From: CAXRGH01 sp964230195 | Lineage (GTDB): Bacteria > Pseudomonadota > Gammaproteobacteria > Enterobacterales > Alteromonadaceae | Length of the DNA: 17,475 nt | NCBI GenBank assembly: GCA_964230195.1 | Contig: CAXRGH010000235.1 | Coordinates: 1 to 17,475, forward strand | Direction: 5' to 3' | Shown here: positions 15,615 to 17,475 of the stretch, piece after piece | How positions within the stretch are numbered: position 1 is the first letter of the stretch | How the letters are laid out: every line of letters begins with the position of its first letter | Program-made: the position numbers and the translations under genes | The notes under the pieces: model-generated | What the model was told of the DNA's origin: nothing | Seen by the model: the letters and a program-made list of their open reading frames with translations, nothing else | Databases searched by the model: none

Positions 15615-17060
15615 TTATTTCCCTTTAACCGTCCTCAAAATCTTAATTCCCATATAAGCAAACGTAATGGATACAATGGGGTTAATCAAGTTAAAGAAAC
15701 AATACATTGCATAACTCAAGGGATCGACTTTTAACACGCCGTGCATATACGCGCCACAGGTGTTCCATGGAATGAGAGGAGACGTCAGTGTACCGCCATC
15801 TTCGAGGCTTCGCGATAAGTTTAATTGGTTAAGTCCTCGCTTTTCAAACTCATCTTTGTACATGCGACCAGGCATAACAATTGACATATATTGGTCAGCA
15901 GTAATCAAGTTGGTTCCAAAGCAAGTCACGACGGTACGGCTGACCATGTCACCAGCGCTTTTCGCGCCAGACAATAACATGCTCACAATCCGTTTAAGAA
16001 GGCCAACTTTTTCTAATACGGCACCAAAGGTTAAAGCACACATAATAAGCCAAATCGTGCCTAACATACCCGACATACCGCCACCACTGAGCAAGTCATT
16101 GAGGTTTTCATTTGCGGTACTGAATACCACACCATCAAACATTGCAGTCCACACCACTGTCAAAGGCACCCAGACACCACTCAAATCGCCAGTATACATT
16201 TGTTGAATCACCTCAGGCTGGAAAACGACTGCCCACACACCACCAATAATGGCACCAATGGACACGGCAGGAAAAGCAGGTACTTTTTTAATGGCCATCG
16301 TCAATAATACGGCCAACGGAACCAGCATTAGCACGCTAATGTTAAATTCCTCTGCCAAACTAGACTGCATAGCGATAATTTGAGCATTTGAACCAGAATC
16401 ATCAATATTCAATCCAACGACTAAAAACATTACCAATGCGAGGATATAGCTCGGAACCGTCGTAATTAACATATAACGGATGTGTTCAAATAGTTGAGTT
16501 CCCGCAACCGCAGGGGCAAGATTAGTAGTCTCAGAGAGTGGCGACACTTTGTCACCAAAATAGGCGCCAGAAATGATAGCGCCGGCAGTAATTGCTGGTG
16601 ATAACCCCATTCCGTGGGAAACTCCCATCAACGCGACACCGACGGTTGCTGCTGTGGTCCAAGAGCTGCCAATACTCATTGCGACAATGGAACAAACAAT
16701 ACAACACACAAAATAAAAAACGGATGGATCAATCAACTCTAATCCATAGTAAATCAAGGAGGGGACGGTACCCGCAAGTAACCATGTGCCAATTAATGCA
16801 CCAACGGATAAAAGAATAAGAATAGCGCCCAACGACAAAGAAATACCATGAACAATTCCCTCTTCTATCTGCTTCCACGAAAAACCGTTTTTGATACCGA
16901 TAATTGATGCCACGCCCATCGCTAGCAACAAAGCAATTTGGTTCGGCCCCGATGACGAACTGTCGCCAAAGACATAAACGGAACTTGAAAGGGATACAAC
17001 CAAGAAAACGAGTGGGATAATGGCATCGACCAATGATGGATTATTATTATTGTTACTCAT
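15615..17060 (-). CDS. nhaC: NhaC-family Na+/H+ antiporter
   Basis: Inner-membrane antiporter of the NhaC family, exchanging cytoplasmic Na+ for protons; some family members exchange organic acids such as malate and lactate instead, so the substrate is not certain. 481 residues with about 10-12 hydrophobic segments and the family signature GAYFGDKVSPLSETTN, continuing to AVAGT (about 165-188), plus SIGSSWTTAATVGVAL (129-144). The N-terminus carries a run of five asparagines encoded by AAC and AAT codons. The start chosen is the ATG at 17058-17060, eight bases after GGAG; an overlapping TTG at 17061-17063 would add only one Met. It begins 18 bases after a sodium-dependent transporter and ends 27 bases before pepN. 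Confidence 0.9.
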   Translation of the reverse strand: MSNNNNNPSLVDAIIPLVFLVVSLSSSVYVFGDSSSSGPNQIALLLAMGVASIIGIKNGFSWKQIEEGIVHGISLSLGAILILLSVGALIGTWLLAGTVPSLIYYGLELIDPSVFYFVCCIVCSIVAMSIGSSWTTAATVGVALMGVSHGMGLSPAITAGAIISGAYFGDKVSPLSETTNLAPAVAGTQLFEHIRYMLITTVPSYILALVMFLVVGLNIDDSGSNAQIIAMQSSLAEEFNISVLMLVPLAVLLTMAIKKVPAFPAVSIGAIIGGVWAVVFQPEVIQQMYTGDLSGVWVPLTVVWTAMFDGVVFSTANENLNDLLSGGGMSGMLGTIWLIMCALTFGAVLEKVGLLKRIVSMLLSGAKSAGDMVSRTVVTCFGTNLITADQYMSIVMPGRMYKDEFEKRGLNQLNLSRSLEDGGTLTSPLIPWNTCGAYMHGVLKVDPLSYAMYCFFNLINPIVSITFAYMGIKILRTVKGK

Positions 17061-17078
17061 CAAGCAGACTCCAATTGA

Positions 17079-17406
17079 CTAAAACGAACGGTAGAACATG
17101 AAAGCAATAATTAGTGGGCAAACGAACTTGATGTACCAAGGCCATATTTTCCAAAAAATTCGATTTTCTACTTCTGGATCGCCTTGTTTTAATTCCGATA
17201 AAATTGAACCACGATTCCAACACCAGCCGGTAAATAAACACAAAACCAAACCTAACAGTGGCTGGCTGTATTCTGTGGTTAGCTTGACAACAAATTCAAA
17301 CAGCACAGGGAAGTTAAAGGCAATAGTGGTGCTAATAGCAAAAATAATAGATGCAACCCCAACCACTGTTTTTCGTCGTTCGAGTTTAAATCGCTCAACA
17401 AAAAAG
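17079..17406 (-). CDS. Sodium-dependent transporter, SNF/NSS family; C-terminal 108 residues only
   Basis: End of a neurotransmitter:sodium symporter family protein; bacterial members usually take up amino acids with Na+. Only about 108 of the usual 440-460 residues are genomic here. Three hydrophobic segments are visible (TVVGVASIIFAISTTIAFNF, then LLGLVLCLFTGWCW, then VCPLIIAFMFY), with WNRGSILSELKQG between the second and third. The frame continues open to 17450, but everything beyond 17406 is sequencing adapter, so the apparent start Met (17448-17450) and the residues RDWSSDVCSSD are not biological. The true 5' part is missing from this contig. Stop TAG at 17079-17081, 18 bases before the nhaC ATG, suggesting one operon. 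Confidence 0.85.
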
Positions 17407-17475
17407 AGATCGGAAGAGCACACGTCTGAACTCCAGTCACGAGAGAGCATCTCGTATGCCGTCTTCTGCTTGAAA
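17407..17475 (+). other. Illumina TruSeq adapter contamination at the contig end
   Basis: Positions 17407-17440 match the TruSeq read-1 3' adapter (begins AGATCGGAAGAGC, ends CCAGTCAC). Positions 17441-17448, GAGAGAGC, occupy the 8-base index slot. Positions 17449-17472 match the flow-cell P7 part (begins ATCTCGTATGCC, ends CTTCTGCTTG), and AAA follows, as when a read runs off the adapter. None of this is genomic. The real sequence ends at about 17406. Confidence 0.98.

Noticed and set aside
15760..16206. 148-codon open frame on the plus strand
   Set aside because: Opposite the NhaC gene, whose signature motifs prove the minus frame; no family features or good ribosome site.
17036..17051. 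ATT triplet repeat at the start of nhaC as a phase-variation tract
   Set aside because: Only about four triplet copies, and changes in triplet number would keep the frame; it just encodes an asparagine run.
17407..17475. Contig-end sequence as a novel element or attachment site
   Set aside because: It matches Illumina adapter, index and flow-cell sequence in order and is not biological.

Overview
The window looks like one end of a draft contig from a gammaproteobacterium, most likely a marine one of the Vibrio/Shewanella/Alteromonas kind. This rests on the protein families, a moderately AT-rich composition, Na+-coupled transporters and the gene order pepN - DUF2835 - gdhB - pyrD, which I recall from Vibrio and Shewanella; genus cannot be fixed from sequence alone. 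All nine real genes lie on the minus strand, so transcription runs from high to low coordinates. No RNA genes, insertion sequences, CRISPR arrays or phage genes were seen, and no gene-free stretch exceeds 300 bases.

Layout in transcription order (right to left): (1) 17407-17475 is not genomic: it is Illumina TruSeq adapter with an 8-base index. (2) 17079-17406 is the C-terminal end of a sodium:neurotransmitter-symporter-family transporter, followed by an NhaC-family Na+/H+ antiporter, then pepN (aminopeptidase N) and a small DUF2835 gene; these are closely spaced and could be one transcript. (3) About 185 bases of AT-rich DNA with a plausible promoter and an overlapping dyad. (4) A four-gene envelope cassette: DUF1302 outer-membrane beta-barrel, DUF1329 periplasmic protein, YCF48/Asp-box beta-propeller, and an RND/MMPL-type inner-membrane transporter. 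A hairpin terminator lies between its second and third genes. (5) A 219-base spacer with a 12-bp inverted repeat and a second dyad. (6) gdhB, the ~180 kDa NAD-glutamate dehydrogenase. (7) A strong terminator that also seems to lie in the pyrD 5' region, then the first 220 codons of pyrD.

How it fits together: the housekeeping genes point to Na+-driven amino-acid uptake, peptide hydrolysis, glutamate oxidation and pyrimidine synthesis. The envelope cassette has a component for each compartment (inner membrane, periplasm, outer membrane) and seems to be placed inside an otherwise conserved housekeeping block. It is the best candidate here for a poorly described system, probably moving a hydrophobic or lipid-like compound across the envelope; its substrate cannot be read from the sequence.
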